64,000 bases of DNA from UBA7434 sp042090785 (GTDB lineage Bacteria; Pseudomonadota; Gammaproteobacteria; Pseudomonadales; UBA7434). The translations under genes were made by a program, and so were the position numbers. Below, piece after piece: positions 41,772 to 50,281 of the stretch; the first letter of the stretch is position 1; each line of letters begins with the position of its first letter. The notes beneath the pieces are model-generated. The model saw only the letters and a list, made by a program, of their open reading frames with translations. It made no database searches and had not been told where the DNA came from. The stretch is from positions 248,001 to 312,000 of the forward strand of contig JBELIP010000001.1 in NCBI GenBank assembly GCA_042090785.1, given 5' to 3'.

Positions 41772-44192
41772 TTAAATATCGAGGTTAGCCACAGCCAACG
41801 CATTCTTCTCAATAAAGTCGCGACGCGGCTCAACTTGATCGCCCATTAATGTTGTAAAAATTTGATCTGCAGCAATCGCGTCTTCAATGGTCACAACTAG
41901 CATGCGGCGAACATCGGGATCCATTGTTGTTTCCCACAATTGCTCAGGATTCATTTCACCCAAACCTTTGTAACGTTGAATCATAAAACCACGTTTTGCT
42001 TCGTTTGTTAACCAATCTAACGCTTCAGGAAACGATGTCACTGGTTGCTGCTTATCGCCACGCTTCACATAACCCGAGGCTTCCATAAGGCCGCTTATTT
42101 TTTCTCCCAACTGGGTAACCGCTCGATACTCAGACGATTGGAAAAAATCATGATTAAAGCGATGCTCGTGAGTTATGCCATGAGAAATAATCTCGACGCT
42201 TGGTAAAAACAAATTGCGCTCTGTGTCTTTTCTAACAACAATTTTATACTCTTCAGCGCCAGCCTTATGCTCGCTGGTAAAAAACGCTTGTAAGTTTTTA
42301 CACCATTCAGCTATCGCAGATTCATCCGTTAACATTTGCTCTGTTATGGCGGGCTCATCAATTAAACGTTGTAAGACAATGGGCGGATATAACTTTGACA
42401 GACGATCAATCATTGCCATGACTGATTTATATTCGCTAACCATTTGCCCTAATGGCTCGGCAGCAATAGCAGGCGCTTGATCATTAATATGCAGCTCAGC
42501 ATTTTCAAGTGCAACCTGCATAAAAAAACTATCGAGCTCAGCTTCATCTTTTAAGTAGCTCTGCTGCTTGCCCTTACTAATTTTATACAGCGGTGGTTGC
42601 GCAATAAAGACATGACCACGTTCAATTAATTCGCGCATATGCCTAAAGAAGAAAGTAAGAATTAATGTTCGTATGTGCGAGCCATCAACATCGGCATCGG
42701 TCATGATAATAATAGAATGATAGCGAAGTTTATCAGCGTCGAATTCGGATGAGCCAATACCACAACCTAACGCAGTTACTAAGTTGCCAACTTCAGCTGA
42801 GGTTAGCATTTTATCAAAGCGCGCTTTTTCAACGTTAAGAATCTTACCTTTAAGCGGTAAAATAGCTTGCGTTTTTCGAGCACGGCCTTGTTTCGCCGAA
42901 CCACCCGCAGAATCACCCTCCACTATATAAATTTCAGAAAGCGCTGGATCTTTTTCTTGGCAGTCTGCTAGTTTGCCCGGCAAGCCCGCTATATCAAGCG
43001 CGCCTTTACGGCGTGTCATCTCTCGCGCTTTGCGTGCAGCTTCACGCGCACGCGCGGCATCAATCATTTTACCGACAACGGCTTTTGCTTCTTGCGGGTT
43101 TTCTAATAAATATTCGGCGAGCTTCTCGCCCATTGCTTGTTCTACCGCGGACTTAACTTCTGACGAAACCAGTTTATCTTTTGTCTGCGATGAGAATTTC
43201 GGATCGGGAACCTTCACCGAAACAATTGCTGTTAACCCTTCGCGCGCATCATCACCCGTAGTTGACACTTTAGCGCCCTTACCTAGACCTTCTTTTTCAA
43301 TATAAGTATTCAAACCACGAGTTAACGCCGAACGAAAACCGGCTAAATGCGTTCCACCATCGCGCTGAGGAATATTGTTGGTATAACAATAAATATTTTC
43401 TTGAAAGCCGTCGTTCCATTGCAGCGCGACTTCAACACCAATATCTTCAAAGTCAGTGGTAAAGTATAAGCCCGTATTTATCGGTGTCTTATTGACATTC
43501 AAAAACTCAACAAACGCTCTTAAACCACCCTCATAACAGAAAGTATCTGTTTTACCTGTGCGCTCATCTTTAAGTAATACATTGACTCCCGAATTCAAAA
43601 ACGATAATTCGCGTAACCGCTTGGCTAGAATTTCATAGTGATATTCAATATTATTAAACGTTTCTGTGGAGGGGCGGAAGTGAACCGATGTGCCCGATTC
43701 AGTTGTATCACCAATAACAGTTAATGGCGCATCAGGTACACCATGACGGTAAACCTGCTCATGGATTTGTCCCTTGCGACGAACGGTTAATGTCAGCTCT
43801 GACGACAGCGCGTTAACCACCGACACACCTACACCGTGCAAACCACCGGAAACCTTATAAGTATTATCATCAAACTTACCGCCAGCATGAAGCACGGTCA
43901 TTATGACCTCGGCAGCCGAGACGCCTTCCTCATGAATATCCGTTGGAATGCCGCGACCATTATCAGCTGTCGTTATTGATTCATCAGGATGAATGGTGAC
44001 CGTGATTTGCGAGCAATGACCCGCTAGGGCTTCGTCAATCGAGTTATCAACCAGCTCAAACACCATGTGATGCAAGCCGGTGCCATCATCAGTATCGCCA
44101 ATATACATCCCCGGTCGTTTTCTTACTGCATCGAGACCTTTAAGGACTTTTATACTCGAAGAATCGTATTCTCCGCCACCCATTTCACTCAT
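41772..44192 (-). CDS. gyrB: DNA gyrase subunit B
   Basis: GyrB is the ATPase half of DNA gyrase. At 806 residues it matches the enterobacterial and Pseudomonas length, including the extra TOPRIM insertion. Visible are the GHKL ATPase motifs (ELVDNSIDEALAGHC, DNGRGIP, GGLHGVGVSVVNALS), the TOPRIM motif EGDSAGGSAKQGR, DADVDGSHI, and the C-terminal QRYKGLGEMNPEQLWETTMDP, positioned close to the end. Start ATG at 44192. It is separated from recF by 226 bp and is probably both co-transcribed and separately promoted. Confidence 0.98.
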   Translation of the reverse strand: MSEMGGGEYDSSSIKVLKGLDAVRKRPGMYIGDTDDGTGLHHMVFELVDNSIDEALAGHCSQITVTIHPDESITTADNGRGIPTDIHEEGVSAAEVIMTVLHAGGKFDDNTYKVSGGLHGVGVSVVNALSSELTLTVRRKGQIHEQVYRHGVPDAPLTVIGDTTESGTSVHFRPSTETFNNIEYHYEILAKRLRELSFLNSGVNVLLKDERTGKTDTFCYEGGLRAFVEFLNVNKTPINTGLYFTTDFEDIGVEVALQWNDGFQENIYCYTNNIPQRDGGTHLAGFRSALTRGLNTYIEKEGLGKGAKVSTTGDDAREGLTAIVSVKVPDPKFSSQTKDKLVSSEVKSAVEQAMGEKLAEYLLENPQEAKAVVGKMIDAARAREAARKAREMTRRKGALDIAGLPGKLADCQEKDPALSEIYIVEGDSAGGSAKQGRARKTQAILPLKGKILNVEKARFDKMLTSAEVGNLVTALGCGIGSSEFDADKLRYHSIIIMTDADVDGSHIRTLILTFFFRHMRELIERGHVFIAQPPLYKISKGKQQSYLKDEAELDSFFMQVALENAELHINDQAPAIAAEPLGQMVSEYKSVMAMIDRLSKLYPPIVLQRLIDEPAITEQMLTDESAIAEWCKNLQAFFTSEHKAGAEEYKIVVRKDTERNLFLPSVEIISHGITHEHRFNHDFFQSSEYRAVTQLGEKISGLMEASGYVKRGDKQQPVTSFPEALDWLTNEAKRGFMIQRYKGLGEMNPEQLWETTMDPDVRRMLVVTIEDAIAADQIFTTLMGDQVEPRRDFIEKNALAVANLDI

Positions 44193-44418
44193 AGTTTGGC
44201 TCCAAGGCCGTATGTTGGTTACTATTTGATCAGCTAAGCTTTTTACAGCTTTGCTCTGGCTTTACCGATTGCACTAAAACAATAAAAATCAAATGCTTAG
44301 CGTTAAATTTGACGTGTTATTGTGTGACGATATTGGGCTCGAGTCAACCTAATAAACGGGTAGTTTCAGCCCTCAAATCAACAACATTTACCTTTTTATG
44401 TGCTCAGTAAATTAACCC

Positions 44419-45531
44419 CTAAACTTGGCTAATTGTCTCTTTAGTTTCACCTTGTTTCACCTGAAAAACCTTCAAGGATCTTAATTTTTCCCAAGGCTGA
44501 TTAACTAAATCATCAGCCTCAACACAGGTCATAAATAATTGAATACCTAGACTATCAAGTAACGTGCAGAGCTTTCTTTGATGAGAGGCATCAATCTCTG
44601 CTGGCAGGTCATCAATAAGTAATACACACTTTTTTTCAGTGGTCCTTACCATTAGTTCGCACTGCGCGAGCCTTAACGCACAAACAACCAGCTTTTGCTG
44701 GCCGCGAGAAAGCACCTGCCCCGCATTCAAGCCATTAATCTGTAATTTTAAGTCTGCACGGTGGGGTCCAAAATGAGTTAACCCTCGGCGAAGATCCCGC
44801 TGTAAACTCGCATCCAACACCTCAGCCAACGATGTATCGGCATCCCAGCCACGACTGTAACTTACCGATAAATCCGGAAGCGCCACTAAGCGCTGAAGAA
44901 AATCTGTGAAAACAGGATAAAAAGACTCAAAATAAGCCTGTCTCGCCTTATCTACCTGCTTAGATGCTTCTATTAACTCTTGATCCCATGCGGATAACGC
45001 ACGCTTATCCGCTCGCCCGGAACGCAACACTGCATTCCTCTGCTTTAAACATCGCTGCATTCGCCGCCAAGCATCGTAAAAAGTATGTTCCACGTGAAAC
45101 ACCCCCCAATCAATAAATTGACGACGCTGCTTGGGGCCCCCCTCTAATAATGAATAGGCAACAGAATTAATTAATTGGATAGGCAGTATTTCTGCCAAAC
45201 GAACAAGACTTTTTTCATCCTGCCCCGCAATACGAATACGAAAACCACCTCTCTTGGCACGCTTTACGCCAACAGACAGAGGCGCCTCATCATTATGAAG
45301 AACCTTACCAAAAACAGTGCAAGTATTTTGATGGTATTGAATAACAGGTTGAAGTTGCGTGCCACGAAAGGAGCGCGCAAGACCAAGGACGTGTATCGCC
45401 TCCAAAATAGATGTTTTACCAGCCCCGTTAGGACCAGAAAAAATATTGATCTGCGCTAAGTCTTTAATTGAAACCGATGTTAGATTGCGAACACCAGAAA
45501 TTTCAAGATCTGAGAGTTTCACGTGAAACAA
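44419..45531 (-). CDS. recF: DNA replication and repair protein RecF
   Basis: RecF is an SMC-like ATPase that helps RecFOR load RecA at gaps. The 370-residue protein has Walker A GPNGAGKTS near 35-43, the ABC signature-like LSRGQQKLVV and Walker B LLIDDLP. The start is TTG (45531), within a parS-like palindrome that encodes FHVK. A second parS site encodes the internal VFHVEH (residues 144-149). The start choice keeps the conserved LSDLEISGVRNL N-terminus. It lies 130 bp behind dnaN. Confidence 0.96.
   Translation of the reverse strand: MFHVKLSDLEISGVRNLTSVSIKDLAQINIFSGPNGAGKTSILEAIHVLGLARSFRGTQLQPVIQYHQNTCTVFGKVLHNDEAPLSVGVKRAKRGGFRIRIAGQDEKSLVRLAEILPIQLINSVAYSLLEGGPKQRRQFIDWGVFHVEHTFYDAWRRMQRCLKQRNAVLRSGRADKRALSAWDQELIEASKQVDKARQAYFESFYPVFTDFLQRLVALPDLSVSYSRGWDADTSLAEVLDASLQRDLRRGLTHFGPHRADLKLQINGLNAGQVLSRGQQKLVVCALRLAQCELMVRTTEKKCVLLIDDLPAEIDASHQRKLCTLLDSLGIQLFMTCVEADDLVNQPWEKLRSLKVFQVKQGETKETISQV
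45086..45101. other. parS centromere site 1 (inside recF)
   Basis: The sequence TGTTCCACGTGAAACA matches the 16-bp bacterial parS consensus, with one mismatch to perfect two-fold symmetry. It encodes VFHVEH in recF. ParB, encoded at 58160-59182, is the expected binder. Confidence 0.9.
45515..45530. other. parS centromere site 2 (across the recF start)
   Basis: The sequence AGTTTCACGTGAAACA holds a perfect 14-bp palindrome (45516-45529) and differs from the symmetric parS consensus at the first base. It covers the recF start codon (TTG at 45529-45531 on the - strand), so ParB binding could affect recF translation or transcription. Confidence 0.9.
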
Positions 45532-45661
45532 TGCTCACGGTTAGATCTTAGCAATAGAGACAACAAAGGCAGCCTTTTAAGGAGAAAATTAACGGAAAGG
45601 TGTGCTTGAAGAAAAGTGGGGCGGATATAGTCCATAAAAGCTAAACCGCCCAGTTCTATTC

Positions 45662-46774
45662 TTATAATCGCATCGGCATAACAACATACAAGGCGTTGTT
45701 GTCTGTATCGCCATCCTGGACTAATGCACTGCTATTAGAATCTGACAAAGTCATGGTGACCTGATCGCTACGTAAAGCACCTAAAACATCAATTAGATAG
45801 CTGACATTAAAGCCCATTTCAACGCTATCCCCTTGATAATTAACAGAAACTTCTTCATGGGCCTCTTCTTGTTCTGGGTTGTTCGCTTGAATACCAACCA
45901 TTCCATCACTTAAAGTAAAGCGGATACCGCGAAACTTCTCGTTCGATAAAATTGCCGAGCGGGATAAAGCCGCTTTAAGCTCTCCTCTTTCGGCGACCAC
46001 CACTTTATTACCACCTTTAGGCAGTACACGCTCATAATCTGGGAATTTGCCGTCGACCAACTTAGAAACAAACACCATGCCATTAGTTGTCGCTCGAATA
46101 TGATTAACGCCAAACTCAATAGTGATTGTTGCCGACTCATCAGACAATAAACGGGTTAACTCAACTATTCCCTTACGAGGAATAATAAACTGCTGCTTAT
46201 CACCCTCAATTTTGTCGACCAAATCAATATGCGCAATCGCTAAACGGTGGCCATCAGTAGAAACCGCTTTTAATTTTTTACCTGACAATTCCCACAACAT
46301 ACCATTTAAATAGTATCTAACATCCTGTTGCGCCATAGAAAAGGCTGTGCGATCAATTAACTGAGCAAAATCACCCTGATTCACTGTAGCAGAAAAGCTG
46401 CTGTCATCTTTTTGAACTGATGGAAAATCAGCGGCTGGAAGTGTTGCCAGCGTATAGCGGCTTCGACCACTCTTAACCACCGCCTTCCCTTCATCTAACG
46501 TAAAAGATATGTCGCACGAATCGGGTAAAGACTTACAAATATCCACTAATTTACGCGCAGGAACCGTAATATCGCCCGCCTCATCAGTTGGCGCTTCTAG
46601 CGCAATCGTTGCGCTTAGCTCTACTTCGAGGTCCGTTCCGGTAATGACAAGCTCTTTACCGTTAACCTTAATAAGTAAATTAGATAGAATAGGCATTGTC
46701 TGACGGCGCTCAACAGCACCAGCAACAATTGTCAGTGGACGAAGAAGTGCCTCGCGATTAACTGAAAATTTCAT
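45662..46774 (-). CDS. dnaN: DNA polymerase III beta subunit (sliding clamp)
   Basis: DnaN is the ring-shaped processivity clamp. The 370-residue protein is close to E. coli's 366 and has three repeated clamp domains. Landmarks are RPLTIVAGAVERRQTMPILSN near the N-terminus, the central KGIVELTRLL and the C-terminal LYVVMPMRL that lines the partner-binding pocket. It follows dnaA with 111 bp between them and shares its direction, as in most bacteria. Confidence 0.98.
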   Translation of the reverse strand: MKFSVNREALLRPLTIVAGAVERRQTMPILSNLLIKVNGKELVITGTDLEVELSATIALEAPTDEAGDITVPARKLVDICKSLPDSCDISFTLDEGKAVVKSGRSRYTLATLPAADFPSVQKDDSSFSATVNQGDFAQLIDRTAFSMAQQDVRYYLNGMLWELSGKKLKAVSTDGHRLAIAHIDLVDKIEGDKQQFIIPRKGIVELTRLLSDESATITIEFGVNHIRATTNGMVFVSKLVDGKFPDYERVLPKGGNKVVVAERGELKAALSRSAILSNEKFRGIRFTLSDGMVGIQANNPEQEEAHEEVSVNYQGDSVEMGFNVSYLIDVLGALRSDQVTMTLSDSNSSALVQDGDTDNNALYVVMPMRL

Positions 46775-46885
46775 CTTTTTTTGGATCTCCCGTTGGGCCG
46801 CTCTCGATGCTGTAATCTTTCGATGAGCGCCAATCTTTAATATAAACGGCTAGCTTTCTATAGCCTTATTTAACCATTCAAGCGC

Positions 46886-48595
46886 TTAAGTCGCCAGCGT
46901 GCGAAGCAGGTTCTGATAATCTTCACGAATATCAGAACTGGTTTCACGTAGCTCTTTAATTTTTCGGCATGCATGCAATACCGTAGTGTGGTCACGACCA
47001 CCAAAAGCATCGCCAATTTCTGGCAAGCTGTGATTAGTTAATTCTTTAGCAAGAGCCATAGCAACCTGACGCGGCCTCGCCACCGAACGGCTTCTTCGCT
47101 TAGACATTAAGTCCGCAACCTTAATCTTGTAATACTCCGCAGTAGTTCGCTGAATATTGTCGATACTTACCTGTTTATCTTGCAGCGCCAACAAATCCTT
47201 TAAAGACTCTTTAATTAACGGAACATCAACTGGACTTTTTGTGAAGTGAGCGCTCGCTATCACCCTCTTAAGCGCGCCCTCTAGCTCCCTAACATTAGAG
47301 CGAACTCTTTGCGCTAAAAAGAAGGCTGCGTCATGGGGCATTTCCATTTTTGCCTGCTCAGCCTTAGCCATTAAAATAGCCACTCGCGTTTCGAGTTCTG
47401 GCGGCTCTACCGATACCGTTAAGCCCCAGCCAAAACGAGATTTCAGTCGCTCTTCAACGCCACGAATCTCTTTTGGGTAGCGATCACAAGTAAGAATCAT
47501 TTGCTGCCCACCCTCCAACAAAGCGTTAAAGGTGTGAAAAAACTCTTCCTGAGAGCGCTCTTTATTAGCAAAAAACTGAATATCATCGATCAACAAAGCA
47601 TCAACGGATCGATAGTAACGTTTGAAATCATTAATCGCATTCAGTTGTAGCGCCTTTACCATATCCGCCACGAAACGCTCAGAGTGAAGGTAAACCACCT
47701 TCGCATTCGGCTTAACCGCTTGAAGCGCATTACCAACGGCGTGCATCAAATGCGTCTTACCCAAACCCACACCACCATATAGGAATAGCGGGTTGTAAGA
47801 GCCGCCGGGGTTTTCGACAACTTGCATAGCTGCTGCGCGAGCTAACTGGTTTGATTTACCTTCAACAAAATTATCAAAGCGATAGGCAGGAATCAGGTTA
47901 TTTTGGTGGCTTGGTGTATCATTGCCCGCATCACTGGATCGACTTCGGCGCGAACGAGTTGCCGTATTACGACTGCTGGGAAGTAAATTCTCAGATGAGG
48001 ATGCACCATCTCTAGGCCGCCCTCGACGCTCTACACCTTCCGGACTACCTTTAACCAAAACGGAATTAGCTGTTTGTGGTGAAGGGTTTGGAGCTAAGAA
48101 ATCCTGCGGAGAATCAGTTACAGGTGCTGTTTCGGACTGAGCCTGGGTTGGCGGCGAAGGAGGTGAAGCAAAAGCCATAACATGATTGGGCTTATCAGCA
48201 ACATTAACGACAAGAGATCGACGATCAATCGATGGATGCGCCTGAACAGGCACCTCCACAGAAACCGTGCTTGTTAATGATGAAGGTGCAAAACCAGAAG
48301 TAGCGGAGTCAGCGCTTCGCTCCTGCACGACGATCGCAACAGAAACCGCTTCGCCTTCAGAGAGCATTTTTGTAAGCTCTAGAATTCTAGCCATGAATTT
48401 ATCTGACACCCAATCACGAATAAAACGGTTAGGCGCCAACAGGCAAATACCACCATCGGCTTGCACCACCTTTAAAGGCCGGATCCAAGTATTGAATTGC
48501 TGTGCCGGCAACTCATCTTGTAAATAATCTACACACCTATTCCACATTAGGTGCCAAGTAGCCTGCGACAAACGATGCCCCTCCAAAAAAGCCAT
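46886..48595 (-). CDS. dnaA: Chromosomal replication initiator DnaA
   Basis: DnaA opens oriC. Domain I carries LQDELPAQQFNTWIRPL. Domain III has Walker A GGVGLGKT (about 272-279) and Walker B LLIDDIQFF. Domain IV ends with the box-binding motif GGRDHTTVLHACRKI. At 569 residues it is about 100 longer than E. coli DnaA. The surplus is a Ser/Pro-rich, probably disordered domain II (about 105-230). The start is uncertain: the ATG at 48595 has no Shine-Dalgarno sequence, while an in-frame TTG at 48571 is preceded by GGAGGGG seven nt away. The ATG just before WNRCVDYL (48547) is a third choice. Confidence 0.96.
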   Translation of the reverse strand: MAFLEGHRLSQATWHLMWNRCVDYLQDELPAQQFNTWIRPLKVVQADGGICLLAPNRFIRDWVSDKFMARILELTKMLSEGEAVSVAIVVQERSADSATSGFAPSSLTSTVSVEVPVQAHPSIDRRSLVVNVADKPNHVMAFASPPSPPTQAQSETAPVTDSPQDFLAPNPSPQTANSVLVKGSPEGVERRGRPRDGASSSENLLPSSRNTATRSRRSRSSDAGNDTPSHQNNLIPAYRFDNFVEGKSNQLARAAAMQVVENPGGSYNPLFLYGGVGLGKTHLMHAVGNALQAVKPNAKVVYLHSERFVADMVKALQLNAINDFKRYYRSVDALLIDDIQFFANKERSQEEFFHTFNALLEGGQQMILTCDRYPKEIRGVEERLKSRFGWGLTVSVEPPELETRVAILMAKAEQAKMEMPHDAAFFLAQRVRSNVRELEGALKRVIASAHFTKSPVDVPLIKESLKDLLALQDKQVSIDNIQRTTAEYYKIKVADLMSKRRSRSVARPRQVAMALAKELTNHSLPEIGDAFGGRDHTTVLHACRKIKELRETSSDIREDYQNLLRTLAT

Positions 48596-48765
48596 ATTCA
48601 GAACACCCGCTAAACGCTTACGGTGTAAAGCGGGAATATGTCTATATTTCTTGTTTTAATAGTTATTAAGCAATAAAAGAGGTGATATGGGCCAAAAATG
48701 GACAATCAACAACACAACCCTTAAAGACTTGAACGAGGGCGCAATTGTAGCGGCAATTAACCAAC

Positions 48766-48774
48766 TTATCCACA
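48766..48774 (+). promoter_or_regulatory. DnaA box in oriC (TTATCCACA)
   Basis: This exactly matches the strong DnaA box in the presumed origin, about 170 bp upstream of the dnaA start. It could serve both origin firing and dnaA autoregulation. Confidence 0.75.
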
Positions 48775-49187
48775 ACTATCGCGCTTATTTTTGAAAAAAC
48801 ATACCGGTGGGGGAAAACAAATAACCTATTAAATATCAACTATTTATAAAAAAATAGCGAAAACCGCCTAAAATAAAACCACAAGAAAATTGTTTTTAGA
48901 AAAAAGTTATTAACATATTAGCAAGCTGTGGATATGTTGTATGTAAGTAGTGAGAGTTTGGGCTCACTATCAACAAAAACACTAATTTATGAGGGGCATA
49001 AATAAAGTCGAGGATACAGCGCTATAACTATCCAGAGCCACAAAAACCCCTGCTAGCTACTGGCTTGAGCTAAACCACATTAAGCGCTCTTAGCTACAAA
49101 AGTCATGCTTCTATTTATAGGTAATTCTTATTATCACCAATCAGCGCTACTCAATTACAATGGCTTATAATTAATTGCTGTTCGGGA

Positions 49188-49216
49188 TTGATCCTAAGGG
49201 CTTTTATGCGTAGAAT
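49188..49216 (+). promoter_or_regulatory. Sigma-70 promoter for rpmH
   Basis: TTGATC (49188-49193), a 17-bp spacer and TAGAAT (49211-49216) make a near-consensus promoter at ideal spacing. Transcription would start near 49223, giving a leader of about 95 nt before rpmH. Confidence 0.75.
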
Positions 49217-49275
49217 CCTGCGCCCTTTTAGGGGTCTTTGTATGTTGTGTTTAACTGCACGCATTACAAGCACCT

Positions 49276-49299
49276 TGAATACGAAAATGAATACGAAAA
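49276..49299. repeat. Perfect 12-bp tandem duplication in the rpmH leader
   Basis: TGAATACGAAAA occurs twice in direct succession (49276-49287 and 49288-49299), 17 bp before the rpmH ATG. The copies are identical, so the duplication looks recent. Confidence 0.85.
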
Positions 49300-49316
49300 C
49301 AATTTGGTAATGAACA

Positions 49317-49451
49317 ATGAAAAGAACTTTTCAACCCAGTACTCTTAAGCGCAAGCGTAGCCACGGTTTCCGTGCACGTATGGCAACTAAAAACGGACGT
49401 CAGCTTATTAACCGTCGTCGCGCAAAAGGCAGAAAGCGTTTGAGCGCATAA
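49317..49451 (+). CDS. rpmH: 50S ribosomal protein L34
   Basis: L34 is a 44-residue ribosomal protein rich in Arg and Lys. The sequence MKRTFQPSTLKRKRSHGFRA and the ending GRKRLSA are those of the family. The ATG at 49317 is fixed by the conserved MKRT start. It leads the conserved rpmH-rnpA-yidD-yidC-mnmE order next to the origin, with a strong promoter 100 bp upstream. Confidence 0.98.
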   Translation: MKRTFQPSTLKRKRSHGFRARMATKNGRQLINRRRAKGRKRLSA

Positions 49452-49569
49452 GGTCTATGTTTGGTCATTCACGAATATAATAATTCGGTCGGCTTGTTAA
49501 GCGGTTTAGCTAATTAATTAGCAAACAACGAATGTTAAAATCGTCAAAGACCAATGCCATTCACTCTAC

Positions 49570-49983
49570 ATGAAAGCACTAACCAGTACGGTGAATATAT
49601 TGAATACAAACTGTCGCTTTCAAAAAGACAGGCGCTTATTAAATGCCGGACAGTTTAAGAACGTCTTTGACCATGTAAACTGCAAACAGAGCGGTAAGTA
49701 CTTTACTTTTCTCAGCACCTCAAGCCCACAAGCCAAGCATCGGCTTGGTTTGATTATCGCTAAAAAACATATCCCTCTGTCTGTAAATAGAAATAAGATT
49801 AAGCGAATTATTCGTGAAAGTTTTCGACAGCAACTTAATCAAAATTTGGTGAATAGCAAAATGACATCTTTTGATGTTATTGTTCTTGCAAAATCCTCAG
49901 CTCGTCAATTGGATAATGCACAGCTCAACGAGGAGCTAACAAAACAATGGCTCCGTCTAATAGCAAAGCGTCAGAAAATTTAA
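49570..49983 (+). CDS. rnpA: Ribonuclease P protein component
   Basis: RnpA assists the RNase P RNA in processing tRNA 5' ends. The 137-residue protein has the family pattern RLLNAGQFKNVF and the basic RNKIKRIIRESFR helix that contacts RNA. It is about 15-20 residues longer at the N-terminus than E. coli's. A downstream GTG (49591) or TTG (49600) could be the true start, since the ATG at 49570 lacks a visible Shine-Dalgarno sequence. The gene overlaps yidD by 37 bp. Confidence 0.94.
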   Translation: MKALTSTVNILNTNCRFQKDRRLLNAGQFKNVFDHVNCKQSGKYFTFLSTSSPQAKHRLGLIIAKKHIPLSVNRNKIKRIIRESFRQQLNQNLVNSKMTSFDVIVLAKSSARQLDNAQLNEELTKQWLRLIAKRQKI

Positions 49984-50261
49984 GCACTAATAACAAGGCT
50001 CCGTTATCAACGTTGATGAGTAGGTGTGCTCTTGTTTTATTAGCGGCTTATCAACGTTTATTAAGTCCTCTGCTAGGTCCTCGCTGTCGGTTTTACCCAA
50101 GCTGCTCTAATTATGCTAAACAAGCAATTAGCCAGTATGGCTTTTGGCGTGGCTTTAAACTTACCCTAATTCGATTATCGAAATGCCACCCGTTTAATCA
50201 AGGTGGTATAGATGAGCTGCCTGTTGATAACAAACCAGCACGCTGCACTCACCCTCATTAA
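49947..50261 (+). CDS. yidD: Membrane protein insertion efficiency factor YidD
   Basis: YidD is a small membrane-associated protein that aids YidC-dependent insertion. The family motif CRFYPSCSNYAKQAI is present, followed by GFWRGFKLTLIRLSKCHPF. At 104 residues it is longer than the usual 70-85 because of an N-terminal polar extension. An AGGAG at 49931-49935 supports the ATG at 49947, inside rnpA. It leads directly into yidC (21-bp gap). Confidence 0.95.
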   Translation: MAPSNSKASENLSTNNKAPLSTLMSRCALVLLAAYQRLLSPLLGPRCRFYPSCSNYAKQAISQYGFWRGFKLTLIRLSKCHPFNQGGIDELPVDNKPARCTHPH

Positions 50262-50281
50262 TTAAAGGTTACGGATTAAGA

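Larger units (their letters stand above)
48596..49316. other. Probable replication origin (oriC) between dnaA and rpmH
   Basis: This 721-bp noncoding region lies between divergent dnaA and rpmH, where the Pseudomonas origin lies. It has an exact DnaA box TTATCCACA (48766-48774) and two one-mismatch boxes (TTATTAACA 48907-48915; TGTGGATAT on the reverse, 48927-48935). The stretch from about 48820 to 48920 is very AT-rich and could be the unwinding element. The rpmH promoter lies at its right end. Genes switch direction here, as expected at an origin. Confidence 0.75.

Noticed and set aside
44453..44468. parS-like sequence TGTTTCACCTGAAAAA near the end of recF
   Set aside because: The central CACGTG is broken and the right arm is wrong, so ParB would not be expected to bind. 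It is part of the coding sequence for the repeated QVKQGETKE region.
45619..45651. GGGCGG/CCGCCC inverted repeat between dnaN and recF, followed by a weak T-rich run on the - strand
   Set aside because: A six-bp stem with a 21-nt loop and no real T tract is too weak to call a terminator between two genes that are normally co-transcribed.
49509..49522. 14-bp palindrome GCTAATTAATTAGC between rpmH and rnpA
   Set aside because: It is almost all A/T in an AT-rich spacer and without a T tract; chance is a sufficient explanation.
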